64,000 nucleotides of DNA from Mesotoga sp. Brook.08.105.5.1 (GCF_002752635.1 NZ_AYTW01000040.1:22044-86043), one strand, 5' to 3'; positions 6,759-15,999 are shown, counted from the first letter of the stretch. The notes: generated by a model not told the origin, from the sequence alone. Made by a program: numbers and translations.

Positions 6759-7476
6759 GCTCGCCGGACTTGATATCAAGGATCTCCCCGTCTTCTCGTT
6801 CGATCTGTAACGATGATGGGTTGATCCTCTTTATTATACCTGTCACTTTCTCCTCTTTGTGTAGGGATACAGTTATTTCGTCTCCCTCGGAAAAAGCAAG
6901 GTGTTTCTTCCAAAGTCTCGTCAAGTATTTGTTCTTCCCTCTGATGATATATCGCTTCCTCAGAAGTTCAATCCTTTTGTTGAGCTTGCCAAGAAGCAAT
7001 TCGAGGGATATGTAGGTTCCTTTCACCGAGTTAAGAGATGTGGCAATCTTGTTCAATTCAGCGGGGATCTCGTTGTTTACGTTTATGCCTATGCCAACCA
7101 CGATACCATTGAGCGAGTTCCCGGTGAAGACAGCTTCAGTTAATACGCCAGCAACTTTCTTGTTGCTAATGAGGATATCGTTGGGCCATTTTATTCTGAC
7201 AGACTTAAAGCCCAGCTGCAATAGAGTCTCGACTATAGCAACAGAGACGGTCTTTGTGTATTCATTTGGCTCTTTGATTAGCGTTGGCTTGAATACAACG
7301 GAGAACCACAATCCACCTTTACCTGAATACCAGGCTCTTCCATGTCTACCATAACCCTCTGTTTGAGAAAGTGACCATATGACCGAGCCAGAAGGCAGCC
7401 TGTCTAGGTTATCAATAGCGAATCGATTTGTCGAATCGATTTCAGAGAAAGAAACTACATTCTCTCCTACCATCAT
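6748..7476 (-). CDS. birA: Biotin--[acetyl-CoA-carboxylase] ligase (BirA, catalytic form)
   Basis: 242 residues. It activates biotin with ATP and attaches it to the lysine of biotin carrier proteins. The biotin/ATP loop GYGRHGRAWYSGKGGLWFS (about residues 41-60) and IKWPNDILISNKKVAGVL (about 98-115) are the family signatures. A small SH3-like C-terminal domain closes the protein. There is no N-terminal helix-turn-helix, so this is the monofunctional type without repressor activity. The start is at ATG 7474-7476; ATG 7471-7473 follows immediately. It sits 48 bases after panB, giving a vitamin/cofactor pair, and its 3' end overlaps the S4 gene by 11 bases. Confidence 0.94.
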   Translation of the reverse strand: MMVGENVVSFSEIDSTNRFAIDNLDRLPSGSVIWSLSQTEGYGRHGRAWYSGKGGLWFSVVFKPTLIKEPNEYTKTVSVAIVETLLQLGFKSVRIKWPNDILISNKKVAGVLTEAVFTGNSLNGIVVGIGINVNNEIPAELNKIATSLNSVKGTYISLELLLGKLNKRIELLRKRYIIRGKNKYLTRLWKKHLAFSEGDEITVSLHKEEKVTGIIKRINPSSLQIEREDGEILDIKSGELIL

Positions 7477-7524
7477 GTCAACACTTCATCTTTTCGGGAT
7501 TATCAAGCCTGGAACCGCCGCTCT

Positions 7525-8325
7525 TCAAACCTCTTCAACACCCTCAAATGCGTTTTCCTCATCGGGGAACATTCCCGACTTCACTTCTTCGTCAAACCTT
7601 GAAAGAGCAGCAATGATATCTGTTTTCAGGTTAGCGTATCTCTTTATGTACTTAGGTTTCGACTCGTCGTTTATGCCGAGAAGATCATGCAATCTAAGAA
7701 ACTGTCCATTGCAGTAACGCCCTGAACCCAAGCCGAATGTTGGTACTGACGTGTCCTCAGTCAGCCTCTTGGCAACGTCTTCAACAACCATTTCCAGAAG
7801 AATCGCAAAGACGCCTGCTTCTTCGAGATCATTCACAGATTCAATAAGCCTCTTGATGCTTCTTTCATCTCTTCCCTGTATGTGGTACTCCCCATCCAAG
7901 CTGGCGTGTTCAGGAGTTATTCCAATATGTCCCATAACAGGTAATCCTCTATCAACTAGATACTTGATCAGGTCTGCAGTTTCGTAACCTCCCTCAATCT
8001 TTACAGCGTTGGCGCCGTGCCTTAGAAAGGCAATAACATTTTCAACTGCCTTCTCTCTTGAACATTGATAGGATCCAAAAGGCATATCGGCAACAATAAA
8101 CCCCTGCTTTGAGCCCCTGCGGGCAGATTTAAGAGACCAGATCATTTCGTCCATTGTTACCGATAATGTATCTCTTTTGCCCATAACCATAGTTCCGAGG
8201 GAGTCTCCTACAAGGATTAAATCAACACCGGCCTGTTCTGCGAATTTGGCTTCAAAGTAACTGTATGCGGAAACCATGGATAGCTTTCTTTGATCCTTTG
8301 ATTCAATGATTTCTCTTACATTCAT
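7525..8325 (-). CDS. panB: 3-methyl-2-oxobutanoate hydroxymethyltransferase (PanB)
   Basis: 266 residues. It transfers a hydroxymethyl group from 5,10-methylene-tetrahydrofolate to alpha-ketoisovalerate, the first committed step of pantothenate (CoA) synthesis. Family hallmarks are VDLILVGDSLGTMVMG near residue 33 (metal-binding Asp), the ADMPFGSY segment, AVKIEGG, and PVMGHIGITPEH. The ATG at 8323-8325 has GTGAGGTTG upstream and is preferred over the TTG at 8346. A promoter candidate lies at 8421-8450. birA follows and is probably cotranscribed. Confidence 0.96.
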   Translation of the reverse strand: MNVREIIESKDQRKLSMVSAYSYFEAKFAEQAGVDLILVGDSLGTMVMGKRDTLSVTMDEMIWSLKSARRGSKQGFIVADMPFGSYQCSREKAVENVIAFLRHGANAVKIEGGYETADLIKYLVDRGLPVMGHIGITPEHASLDGEYHIQGRDERSIKRLIESVNDLEEAGVFAILLEMVVEDVAKRLTEDTSVPTFGLGSGRYCNGQFLRLHDLLGINDESKPKYIKRYANLKTDIIAALSRFDEEVKSGMFPDEENAFEGVEEV

Positions 8326-8420
8326 AATCAACCTCACGTCCTTCAAAAATCGAATTTGCCTGTCTCAGGTTCTAATACTCAATATCTCGCTATTTCTGAA
8401 AAATTGACCCTAACAATGAG

Positions 8421-8450
8421 ATTATACATTTTTGCCTACCTCCAGAGCAA
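8421..8450 (-). promoter_or_regulatory. Promoter candidate for panB-birA
   Basis: On the minus strand TTGCTC (8445-8450) and TATAAT (8421-8426) are 18 bases apart. This would give a leader of roughly 90 bases before panB. No obvious riboswitch-like structure was recognised in that leader. Confidence 0.45.
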
Positions 8451-8520
8451 AGCAATCTGAGACGACGTGACCACTGTCGGCGAATCAACATCTAGAATCT
8501 CGAGTAGAATAATTAAGATA

Positions 8521-8526
8521 TATAAT
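8521..8526 (+). promoter_or_regulatory. -10 element candidate for the ftsW/rodA run
   Basis: A perfect TATAAT lies 25 bases before the ATG of the FtsW/RodA gene. The -35 region at 17 bases spacing (tctcga) is poor, so only the -10 is supported. Confidence 0.35.
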
Positions 8527-8550
8527 TGTTTCGGGCGAGAGGAGAGCATA

Positions 8551-9636
8551 ATGAGGAGAAGAGCAGAGTTTTTACTTCCAATATTCATGATTTCTATAAT
8601 GGTGTTTGGCCTCATCGTGTTGTTTAGCGCAACTTTTGGTGAGAGAGAGGAGTATCTGTTCGGAAGGCAATTGGTTTGGGTGCTGCTTTCTTGTGCTGTC
8701 TTCGTTTTCACGGCGTATGTGATTAAGAGAAACTTTTGGAAGAGTATGTCTATTGTCTTGATTTTTGCTTCCGTGGTCACTTTGGTCGCAGTTCTCTATT
8801 TGGGTTCTGGAGAAGGTTCAAGAAGATGGATAGATCTGGGCATCGCCAGTTTTCAGCCATCCGAGCTGGCCAAATTCTCTTTGATACTTTTCTTGGGGTT
8901 CATCTATTCTAGGGAAGCGAAAAACAAATACGGCCTTTTCTCTCTTGGTGTTCTCTCTGCCGCCATCTTTGCAGGTCTGATTTATCTGGAACCCGATCTC
9001 GGTTCGACGATCATAATTGTAGTAATCTGGTACTTTGTTACTCTCATCAGCAAGAGATTTGATAAACTGATGATTGCGATGACTGCTTTGATTGCTTTCT
9101 TTGTTCCAGTTGTCTTTATGTTCGGGCTCAAGCCATATCAAAGGGATAGGCTCCTCAGCTTCTTGAATCCAGAAGAATATGCGTCAGGTGCCGCCTATAA
9201 TACTATTCAGGCAATCAGAGCAATTGGTTCTGGAGGTCTTGAAGGTACCGGAATGCTTCAGGGTACTATGAACAGACTTGGATACGTTCCAGCAGATCAC
9301 ACAGATTTCATTTTCTCGGTTCTGGGGGAGGAATGGGGTTTCATAGGCTCCGTTTCGCTTATAGTGTTGTATTCTTTGCTCTTATGGAGAATCTGGTCGA
9401 TTACCAGAAAAACCACAAGTGAGTTTGGTAGAATAGTTCTTAGCGGGATATTCGCTGTTTTTGCCTTTCACGTGGTAGAGAATATCGGAATGAATCTGGG
9501 GCTTCTGCCAGTCACGGGCATCCCTTTGCCATTTGTAAGTTACGGTGGATCGTCATCGATGATATTCGCGCTACAGTTGGGTATTGTCCAAAGTTACACA
9601 GGTAAAGAGGTCGAGTACGATAGAGAACATGAATAG
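8551..9636 (+). CDS. FtsW/RodA/SpoVE family lipid II polymerase
   Basis: 361-residue SEDS-family membrane protein with about ten helices. These enzymes polymerise lipid II into glycan strands, with a class B penicillin-binding protein as partner. Seen here are GSRRWIDLGIASFQPSELAKFSLILF (split across residues about 90-115), the large loop with QPSE, and the C-terminal signature MNLGLLPVTGIPLPFVSYGGSS (about residues 313-334). RodA and FtsW cannot be told apart from sequence alone. The start at ATG 8551 has GAGAGGAG upstream and avoids a spurious N-terminal extension. It heads a plus-strand run that continues into ftcD and is not within a cell-wall gene cluster. Confidence 0.92.
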   Translation: MRRRAEFLLPIFMISIMVFGLIVLFSATFGEREEYLFGRQLVWVLLSCAVFVFTAYVIKRNFWKSMSIVLIFASVVTLVAVLYLGSGEGSRRWIDLGIASFQPSELAKFSLILFLGFIYSREAKNKYGLFSLGVLSAAIFAGLIYLEPDLGSTIIIVVIWYFVTLISKRFDKLMIAMTALIAFFVPVVFMFGLKPYQRDRLLSFLNPEEYASGAAYNTIQAIRAIGSGGLEGTGMLQGTMNRLGYVPADHTDFIFSVLGEEWGFIGSVSLIVLYSLLLWRIWSITRKTTSEFGRIVLSGIFAVFAFHVVENIGMNLGLLPVTGIPLPFVSYGGSSSMIFALQLGIVQSYTGKEVEYDREHE

Positions 9637-9658
9637 CAGTTTGTTTGAGGAGGTACAG

Positions 9659-10573
9659 ATGAGACTCATTGAATCAGTGCCAAATTTCAGTGAAGGAAGA
9701 AGGCTGGATGTGGTAGAACAGATTGTCGAAGAGTCCAGTAAGGTAAAGAATGTATGGGTTTTAGATTATTCAAGTGATGCTGATCACAATCGTTCTGTCG
9801 TTACGATTGCCGGTGAACCCGAAGCAGTTGAAACTGCTCTGTTCAATATGACTCTTAAAGCAAAAGAACTGATCGATCTAAGAAACCATTCTGGTGAACA
9901 TCCGAGGATGGGAGCAACTGATGTTATTCCTCTCGTTCCAGTTATGAACACGACAAAGGAGGAATGCGTGGAACTCTCCAAGAAACTGGGAAAGAGAATT
10001 GGTGACGAGCTACAGATTCCAGTCTACCTGTATGAAGACTCCGCGACTTGTTCGGAGCGTGTAAGTCTCTCAAACATAAGAAAAGGAGAGTTCGAAAACT
10101 TTGCTTCGAAGATGGCTGACGAACAGTGGAAACCTGATTTTGGTCCTTCAGAGATTCATCCTTCTGCAGGTGTTGTGGCGGTGGGTTGTAGAGAGTATCT
10201 TATCGCTTTCAACGTAAATTTGGGAACTGACAAAATCGAGATCGCAAATAAGATCGCGAAGTCAATCAGACATATAAGCGGAGGATTTCGGTATGTGAAG
10301 GCGCTTGGCTTCAGACTAGAGGACAGGAATATGGTTCAGATCTCGATGAACATGACCAATTACAAAAAGACTCCTCTATTCAGGGTATTCGAAGTGATAA
10401 GGTCGGAAGCTGAAAGGTACGGAGTTCCGATTGTAGGATCTGAAATAGTAGGACTTACTCCACTTCAGGCACTTGTTGATGTTGCTGATCATTATCTTAG
10501 GCTCGAGAGATTTTCCAGCTCCTCAATTCTTGAGAAGAAGGTGCTGGATTTCATTGCAGACAAGGATAGTTAG
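9659..10573 (+). CDS. ftcD: Glutamate formimidoyltransferase
   Basis: 304 residues. It transfers the formimino group of N-formimino-L-glutamate to tetrahydrofolate, the last step of one histidine degradation route. The protein opens MRLIESVPNFSEGRR, then has SSDADHNRSVVTIAG and HPRMGATDVIPLVPV, all characteristic of the formiminotransferase N- and C-subdomains. The cyclodeaminase domain of the mammalian bifunctional enzyme is absent. ATG 9659 was chosen for its GAGGAGGT site. hutI follows two bases later, supporting the histidine pathway. Neither hutH nor hutU is in the window. Confidence 0.95.
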   Translation: MRLIESVPNFSEGRRLDVVEQIVEESSKVKNVWVLDYSSDADHNRSVVTIAGEPEAVETALFNMTLKAKELIDLRNHSGEHPRMGATDVIPLVPVMNTTKEECVELSKKLGKRIGDELQIPVYLYEDSATCSERVSLSNIRKGEFENFASKMADEQWKPDFGPSEIHPSAGVVAVGCREYLIAFNVNLGTDKIEIANKIAKSIRHISGGFRYVKALGFRLEDRNMVQISMNMTNYKKTPLFRVFEVIRSEAERYGVPIVGSEIVGLTPLQALVDVADHYLRLERFSSSSILEKKVLDFIADKDS

Positions 10574-10575
10574 AG

Positions 10576-11787
10576 ATGTTGGTTGATTTGGCAATTGTCG
10601 ACGTCTTGCAGACTGCTTCACCTCCAGAATTGGGGCCATTAAGGGGCAAGAAAATGTCCTCTCTTGAAATCAAACGCGGTGTGAACATTGCAATTGAGGG
10701 AGGCAAGATTACTTATGTCGGTAGCGAATTTGTGAAGGCGAACGAGTATGTTGATGGCAGCCAGCTGGTGGTTATTCCCGGATTTGTCGATTGTCATACC
10801 CACATCCCGTTTGTCGGCAGTAGAAGTGATGAGTTCATAATGCGGCTTTCTGGGAAGAGTTATATGGACATAATGAATGCAGGAGGGGGTATCAGGTCAA
10901 CCGTAAGAGAAGTAAGAAGCGCTCCTGCTTCCAGAATTGTGGCCGAGTCAATGGGATACCTTGACGCGATGCTTTCTCTTGGAGTTACTACTATTGAGGG
11001 CAAAAGCGGTTACGGTCTCGACAGGGATAACGAACTCAAGCAGCTGAAGGTTCTTAAGACATTGAATTCCATTCACCCAATGGACATTATTCCCACTTTT
11101 CTGGGTGCCCATGCATTGACAGAGGAGTATCGATCTGCAGAGGAATTTCTGGATTCGATGGCAGACATGTTCTCTGAACTTGGAGAATACACCGATACGG
11201 TTGACATTTTCTGCGAGAAGGGTGTGTTCAACGAAATGCAGTCGAGAAAGTATTTGAGTAAGGCGAAAAAAATGGGATTCAAGACGAAACTCCATGCGGA
11301 TGAACTTTCATCATCAGGAGGCGGAAGGTTAGCGGTTGAGCTTGGAGCCACCTCCGCCGATCACTTGATCTCCGCAGACAATGAGACATTAGAACTCCTG
11401 GCGAAGAGCGATACAGTTTGCACTCTTCTGCCTGGAACATCTTTCTTCCTTAATGAGGATTTTGCACGAGGTCGCGAATTGATAGATAGGGGAGCTATAG
11501 TTGCATTAGCCTCAGACTTCAATCCCGGTTCCTGCAACATCTATAACCCTTTCTTAATAATATTCTTGGCGGTTTCGCGTTGTGGTCTTTCCGTAGAAGA
11601 AGCGATAAATGCTTACACTGTGAATAGCGCATACGCTTTGCGTCTTGAGAGTAGAAAGGGTAGAGTAGAGCAAGGATACGATGCCGATTTGCTGCTTCTG
11701 AAGGTGAAGGATTACAGTGAAATCGTCTACAATTTCTCTAGAGATCTCGTAAAGGGAGTAATCAAGAGTGGAAAGAAAGTAAGATGA
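10576..11787 (+). CDS. hutI: Imidazolonepropionase (HutI)
   Basis: 403 residues. This amidohydrolase-family enzyme opens the imidazolone ring of 4-imidazolone-5-propionate to give N-formimino-glutamate, the substrate of the neighbouring ftcD product. Visible signatures are the metal-binding HTHIPF after PGFVDC (about residue 75), TTIEGKSGYGL near residue 140, the metal-ligand KLHADELSSSGG (about 238-250) and ALASDFNPGSC (about 313-323). Length is normal for the family. It directly follows ftcD and overlaps rlmH by four bases (ATGA), so the three are cotranscribed. Confidence 0.96.
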   Translation: MLVDLAIVDVLQTASPPELGPLRGKKMSSLEIKRGVNIAIEGGKITYVGSEFVKANEYVDGSQLVVIPGFVDCHTHIPFVGSRSDEFIMRLSGKSYMDIMNAGGGIRSTVREVRSAPASRIVAESMGYLDAMLSLGVTTIEGKSGYGLDRDNELKQLKVLKTLNSIHPMDIIPTFLGAHALTEEYRSAEEFLDSMADMFSELGEYTDTVDIFCEKGVFNEMQSRKYLSKAKKMGFKTKLHADELSSSGGGRLAVELGATSADHLISADNETLELLAKSDTVCTLLPGTSFFLNEDFARGRELIDRGAIVALASDFNPGSCNIYNPFLIIFLAVSRCGLSVEEAINAYTVNSAYALRLESRKGRVEQGYDADLLLLKVKDYSEIVYNFSRDLVKGVIKSGKKVR

Positions 11788-12251
11788 ATATCAGGATTTT
11801 TGCAACGGGGAAGCCAAAGTCGGGTTTTGTTGTTGAGGGTATCGACCAGTATAGAAAATGGCTCAGCAGCTTTGGTAAAGTTGGTATTGAGTATCTCCCT
11901 CTAGGAGGCAACACCTCCAGGAACAAGGAGATAGTCAAAGAGAGAGAAGGCAAGAGGTATTTGAAAATAGCCAACTCGAGCGACAAGATACTCCTTCTTG
12001 ACGAACTAGGAGAACATCGCTCATCGGAAGAGTTTGCACGAATGCTTGAAAAATGGCAAAATATAGGAGTAAGCGGCCTGACTTTCTTCATTGGGGGACC
12101 CTTGGGTTTTAGTGAAGAGGTTCTATCGAAGGGCTGGCAACAGCTGTCCTTGTCAAGAATGACATTTACGCATGAAATGGCCGTTCTAATTCTTTTGGAG
12201 CAGCTTTTCAGGGCACATACTATTCTTGACAACAGACCGTATCATTATTGA
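11784..12251 (+). CDS. rlmH: 23S rRNA pseudouridine1915-N3 methyltransferase (RlmH)
   Basis: 155 residues, the normal RlmH length. This SPOUT-fold methyltransferase acts on the assembled 70S ribosome at pseudouridine 1915 of helix 69, using S-adenosylmethionine. The C-terminal trefoil-knot signatures TFFIGGPLGFSEEV (about residues 98-111) and the tail TFTHEMAVLILLEQLFRAHTI with the final RPYHY are diagnostic. The start overlaps the hutI stop (ATGA), so translation is likely coupled. The function is unrelated to histidine breakdown; the arrangement is probably just a long transcript. Confidence 0.97.
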   Translation: MNIRIFATGKPKSGFVVEGIDQYRKWLSSFGKVGIEYLPLGGNTSRNKEIVKEREGKRYLKIANSSDKILLLDELGEHRSSEEFARMLEKWQNIGVSGLTFFIGGPLGFSEEVLSKGWQQLSLSRMTFTHEMAVLILLEQLFRAHTILDNRPYHY

Positions 12252-12271
12252 TTTGGAGGTGCAAATAAGAA

Positions 12272-13639
12272 GTGGAAGACCCTACTAGTAGCGGGGACCC
12301 TGTTTCGCTTATACTGAATCTGGCACTGCTTGGCTTCCTTCTCTATCTTTCGGGCATCTTCTCTGGAACTGAAACGGCTCTCATGTCGATGAGCAAATTG
12401 AAGCTACGCGATCTTATGGATGACAAAGAAAAGCGGTTCAGCAAGTCTGTTAGGTATTTCGTAGAGAACCCTAATTCGGTTCTTACGGCTATACTTGTCA
12501 TGAACAATGTTGTCAACATACTATCTTCATCACTCGCAACCTTGCTTGCACTGCAGCTCCTTCCGAGCAACTCCGCAGGCATTGCCGCAGCGCTTGTTAC
12601 GGGAGTTATGACATTCTTAATACTTGTGTTTGGAGAGATCACTCCGAAGATCTTTGCAAGGGAAAACTCTGAAAGACTCTTTAGAAAAATGATAACGGTA
12701 ATTTCCGTAATCACGATGATTCTGAAACCTCTTTTGTGGCTTCTGTTACGCATCTCGAATTTCTTTATAGTCTTCATTGGAGGTAAGAAAGCCGATTTTG
12801 CTCCCTTCATAACCGAAGACGAGATTAGGTCGGCCGTCGATGCCGGCCATGAAGAAGGGGTTCTTCAGTCGGAAGAGAGAATGATTATGAAGAGGACGCT
12901 CGAATTGAAGGACATCTCGGTGAAGGAGATTATGACTCCAAGGGTGGAAATCGTTGCACTTGAAGAGGAAAAGCCGCTAATTGACCTAATGGAATTAGTA
13001 GAATCGGAAGGCTATTCTCGCTATCCTATTTACAGAGAAAACATTGATAGAATTGTCGGAGTTTGCTACGCGAAAGATCTGCTAAATTTCTTACTCGAAA
13101 GGAAGGATAACGATGTCCTGCATAGCATTAGTGTCGAGGAAATTATGAGAGCACCGTATTTCGTGCCCGAGACGAAGAAAGTCGATGATCTGTTAAGAGA
13201 ATTCAGAGAGAAGAAGAATCATCTCGCGGTAGTTATCGATGAGTATGGCGGGACAGCAGGGATAATAACAATGGAAGATGTAATTGAAGAGCTTACCGGT
13301 GAGATCCTGGATGAGTATGACGAAGAGTCCGAAGAGATTATGATAGAGAGGCTAGGAGAAGGCGAGTTCATTGTTGACGGAATGACACCAATAAATGATA
13401 TCGAGAGAGAACTTGAGCACCATTTTCCAGATACTGAGTTTGAGACAATAGGAGGCTATCTTCTGGAAGTACTTGAAAGGTTTCCGGAAGTCGGAGAGAA
13501 GATAATTGTTAATGGCTTTACTTTTGAGATCCTCGCTGCTGGAAAGAATAAAGTTGAGAAGATCAGGCTCATTGTTGACAGGAGGAAGGTTGATGAAAGA
13601 CAAATCAGAGGAGATAATGCTAATTCAGAAAGCTATTGA
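12272..13639 (+). CDS. CNNM/CorC-family transporter (DUF21, CBS pair, CorC domain)
   Basis: 455 residues. The N-terminal DUF21 membrane domain with four helices (about residues 5-190) is followed by a tandem CBS pair (about 205-330, beginning VKEIMTPRVEIVALEE). A CorC_HlyC domain follows (about 350-430, GEFIVDGMTPINDIERELEHHF). Relatives are implicated in magnesium or divalent-cation efflux and in older annotations are called hemolysins. The GTG start at 12272 has GGAGGTG about ten bases upstream. Its last 47 bases overlap cdd. Confidence 0.92.
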   Translation: MEDPTSSGDPVSLILNLALLGFLLYLSGIFSGTETALMSMSKLKLRDLMDDKEKRFSKSVRYFVENPNSVLTAILVMNNVVNILSSSLATLLALQLLPSNSAGIAAALVTGVMTFLILVFGEITPKIFARENSERLFRKMITVISVITMILKPLLWLLLRISNFFIVFIGGKKADFAPFITEDEIRSAVDAGHEEGVLQSEERMIMKRTLELKDISVKEIMTPRVEIVALEEEKPLIDLMELVESEGYSRYPIYRENIDRIVGVCYAKDLLNFLLERKDNDVLHSISVEEIMRAPYFVPETKKVDDLLREFREKKNHLAVVIDEYGGTAGIITMEDVIEELTGEILDEYDEESEEIMIERLGEGEFIVDGMTPINDIERELEHHFPDTEFETIGGYLLEVLERFPEVGEKIIVNGFTFEILAAGKNKVEKIRLIVDRRKVDERQIRGDNANSESY

Positions 13640-13985
13640 GGCAAAGGATAGATCCTATTCGCCATATTCAGGGTTTCCTGTTGGTGCGGCCTTGCTTACT
13701 GAGGAAGGCGAAGTGTTCGTTGGAACCAATGTAGAAAACAGTTCTTATGGACTTTCCATCTGTGCCGAAAGATCTGCGATTGTCTCGGCTGTCTCACAAG
13801 GATACAGGAAGTTCAGGAGTATTGCAATAGTTAGTAACAGAAAGGAACCGACTTCTCCGTGCGGGGCCTGCAGACAGTTCATGGCAGAATTTGGCAATTT
13901 CGAAGTGATTCTAGTGGGCGATGGAATAACCAAGAGAACTACTTCCTATGAGCTCCTGCCACTGCATTTTGAGATGGAGAAGTAA
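13593..13985 (+). CDS. cdd: Cytidine deaminase
   Basis: 130 residues, the tetrameric short form. It hydrolyses cytidine and deoxycytidine to uridine and deoxyuridine for pyrimidine salvage. The catalytic zinc motifs CAERSAI (about residues 54-60, with the proton-shuttle glutamate) and PCGACRQ (about 88-94) are intact, as is the N-terminal SYSPYSGFPVGAALL. ATG 13593 has GGAGGAAG upstream and lies inside the end of the CNNM gene. Together with udk, pdp and the nucleoside importer it completes a salvage set in this window. Confidence 0.95.
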   Translation: MKDKSEEIMLIQKAIEAKDRSYSPYSGFPVGAALLTEEGEVFVGTNVENSSYGLSICAERSAIVSAVSQGYRKFRSIAIVSNRKEPTSPCGACRQFMAEFGNFEVILVGDGITKRTTSYELLPLHFEMEK

Positions 13986-13986
13986 G

Positions 13987-14523
13987 ATGGAGCATTCGAT
14001 AAGAAAGGAGAAAATCTTTTCGGGCAGAATTCTTGATCTTGAAAGACACACCGTCTCAATCCAAGACGGTACTACGGCATTTAGAGAGGTTGTTCGTCAT
14101 CCCGGTGCCGTTGCTGTCGTTCCATTCGTAGATGATAAATTGCTGCTCGTGAAGCAATACCGTTTCCCCGTTCAGAAGTTCATGCTCGAGATACCTGCCG
14201 GAAAGCTTGATGCCGGTGAGAACCCAGAAGACTGCGCCAGAAGAGAACTGCTGGAAGAGACGGGATATGTTACAAGATACTTACGCAAACTGACTACGAT
14301 TGAGACTTCGCCGGGATTTTCCGATGAGATAATTCATATCTACCTTGCAGAGGTGGAAAGGGTTCAGGATCCCTGTCCCGATGAAGGAGAGTTTGTGGTG
14401 CCGATTCTGATCGACTCAAGAGAGGCGATCAGAATGATTGTTGACGGACAAATAACTGATAGCAAGAGTATTTCGGGGATTTTACTTGCTTTTGCTGGAA
14501 GGGAAAGTGATGATGATGATTAG
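13987..14523 (+). CDS. Nudix hydrolase, ADP-ribose pyrophosphatase type
   Basis: 178 residues. The Nudix box is clear: GENPEDCARRELLEETGY (about residues 78-95), following IPAGKLDAGE. The preceding segments (AVVPFVDDKLLLVKQYRFPV) and the length match ADP-ribose pyrophosphatases, which cleave ADP-ribose to AMP and ribose 5-phosphate. Substrate assignment is by family resemblance only. It starts one base after the cdd stop, with GGAG inside the cdd end, and its 3' end overlaps gltX by 14 bases. Confidence 0.9.
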   Translation: MEHSIRKEKIFSGRILDLERHTVSIQDGTTAFREVVRHPGAVAVVPFVDDKLLLVKQYRFPVQKFMLEIPAGKLDAGENPEDCARRELLEETGYVTRYLRKLTTIETSPGFSDEIIHIYLAEVERVQDPCPDEGEFVVPILIDSREAIRMIVDGQITDSKSISGILLAFAGRESDDDD

Positions 14524-15964
14524 AGTAAGGTTTGCGCCCAGCCCTACTGGATACCTTCATGTTGGTGGTGCCAGAACTGCGTTGTTCAATTACCTGTTTG
14601 CGAAGCATTACGGCGGCAAGCTCGTCCTTCGTATTGAAGATACCGACGTTTCAAGATCCACAAAGGAATTTGAGGAGCAACTCATGGAGTCACTTTTGTG
14701 GTTGGGGATCACCTGGGATGAAGGACCCGATGTGGGTGGGTCCTTTGGGCCCTATAGACAAAGTGAAAGAGGAGAAGTTTACAGCGAGATGGTATTCGAT
14801 CTCCTTAAAAGGGGGCTAGCCTACAATGTCTATGCTTATCCTGAAGACATTGAAGCGCTTCACGATGAAATGCTTTCAAAAGGAAAGGCACCTCATTATT
14901 CTCAAGAGATGCTGGAGGTCTTCAACTCGCCAGAAAGGGTTTCGGAGTTCGAAGCCAAAGGACTTAATCCGGTTGTCTTCTTTAACATGCCACGCAAGGA
15001 GTACAGGCTTCCCGATAAAATCAAAGGCGAGGTTGTTTTCAAAGAGGGAGCAATTGGAGACTTTGTGATAATGCGGTCCAACGGTCAACCAATATATAAT
15101 TTTGCGGTAGTTGCTGATGACATTTCTATGGAGATTTCTCACGTTTTACGAGGAGATGATCATCTATCTAATACCCTAAGGCAACTTGCTCTTTATGAAG
15201 CTTTTGGAGCACCAATACCATCTTTTGCACACTTGTCGATGATTCTTGGGCCAGATGGAAAGAAGTTGAGCAAAAGACATGGAGATACATCTGTAGAGCA
15301 ATTCAGAGAGAAAGGCTTTTTGCCAGAATCTTTCTTCAATTTTCTTACTTTACTAGGGTGGTCACATCCTGATGGTAAGGAGATCTTACGACACGAGGAG
15401 ATAATCGAAAGCTTTTCGATTGAGAGAGTGAATACGAGCGCTGCAATCTTCGATGAGACCAAGGCAAGATGGATGAACGGGGTCTACATTCGTGAATGCG
15501 ATGTGGATAGGATAACCGATCTGACGATTCCGTTTATTGTGAGAGCAGGTCTAATGTCTTCAGAAGAAGTCATCGCCAATAGGAAGTGGTTGAGAAGGGC
15601 AATTGACTCCGTTCGAAAGGGAGTGGAAACCCTATTGGAAGTGCCGGAGAAAATGCATCTTTATTTCGAAGAGCCGGAAATCTCTACCTTCAACCCCTCT
15701 AGTGATATCGATAGGGGAATCTATAGGGCTCTTGAGGCCTTCAAAGACAGAATAGAGTATCTTGATGCATGGAACAACGATGAAATAGTCGGGACGATCA
15801 GAGCAGTTCTCAACGAATTCAAACCCGATAGAAAGGGGTTCTACATGTCCTTGAGGCATATTCTAACAGCGGCCGATGAAGGGCCAGAACTTGTTGATGT
15901 TATCTTTCTTCTCGGTAGAAACAAGACTTTGAACAGACTTCAACAGGCTCTGAGATTTGTGTAA
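14510..15964 (+). CDS. gltX: Glutamyl-tRNA synthetase
   Basis: 484 residues, class I aminoacyl-tRNA synthetase. The N-terminal Rossmann domain has the HIGH-type motif in FAPSPTGYLHVGGARTALF and the KMSKS-type motif in GKKLSKRHGD; a helical anticodon-binding domain forms the C-terminal third. Several Thermotogota carry two GluRS paralogues, one of which charges tRNA-Gln, so this copy could be discriminating or not. Three tandem ATGs (14510, 14513, 14516) follow GGAAGGG; I use the first. It closes the long plus-strand run, followed at once by a strong terminator. Confidence 0.96.
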   Translation: MMMIRVRFAPSPTGYLHVGGARTALFNYLFAKHYGGKLVLRIEDTDVSRSTKEFEEQLMESLLWLGITWDEGPDVGGSFGPYRQSERGEVYSEMVFDLLKRGLAYNVYAYPEDIEALHDEMLSKGKAPHYSQEMLEVFNSPERVSEFEAKGLNPVVFFNMPRKEYRLPDKIKGEVVFKEGAIGDFVIMRSNGQPIYNFAVVADDISMEISHVLRGDDHLSNTLRQLALYEAFGAPIPSFAHLSMILGPDGKKLSKRHGDTSVEQFREKGFLPESFFNFLTLLGWSHPDGKEILRHEEIIESFSIERVNTSAAIFDETKARWMNGVYIRECDVDRITDLTIPFIVRAGLMSSEEVIANRKWLRRAIDSVRKGVETLLEVPEKMHLYFEEPEISTFNPSSDIDRGIYRALEAFKDRIEYLDAWNNDEIVGTIRAVLNEFKPDRKGFYMSLRHILTAADEGPELVDVIFLLGRNKTLNRLQQALRFV

Positions 15965-15995
15965 AACAAGAGGTCCCGAAAGGCCTCTTGTTTTT
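15964..15995 (+). terminator. Bidirectional intrinsic terminator between gltX and the ABC permease
   Basis: AAACAAGAGG (15964-15973) pairs perfectly with CCTCTTGTTT (15984-15993). The T-run extends to 15995 on the plus strand, and an A-rich start gives a T-run on the minus strand too. It separates two converging operons. Confidence 0.9.
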
Positions 15996-15999
15996 GTAA

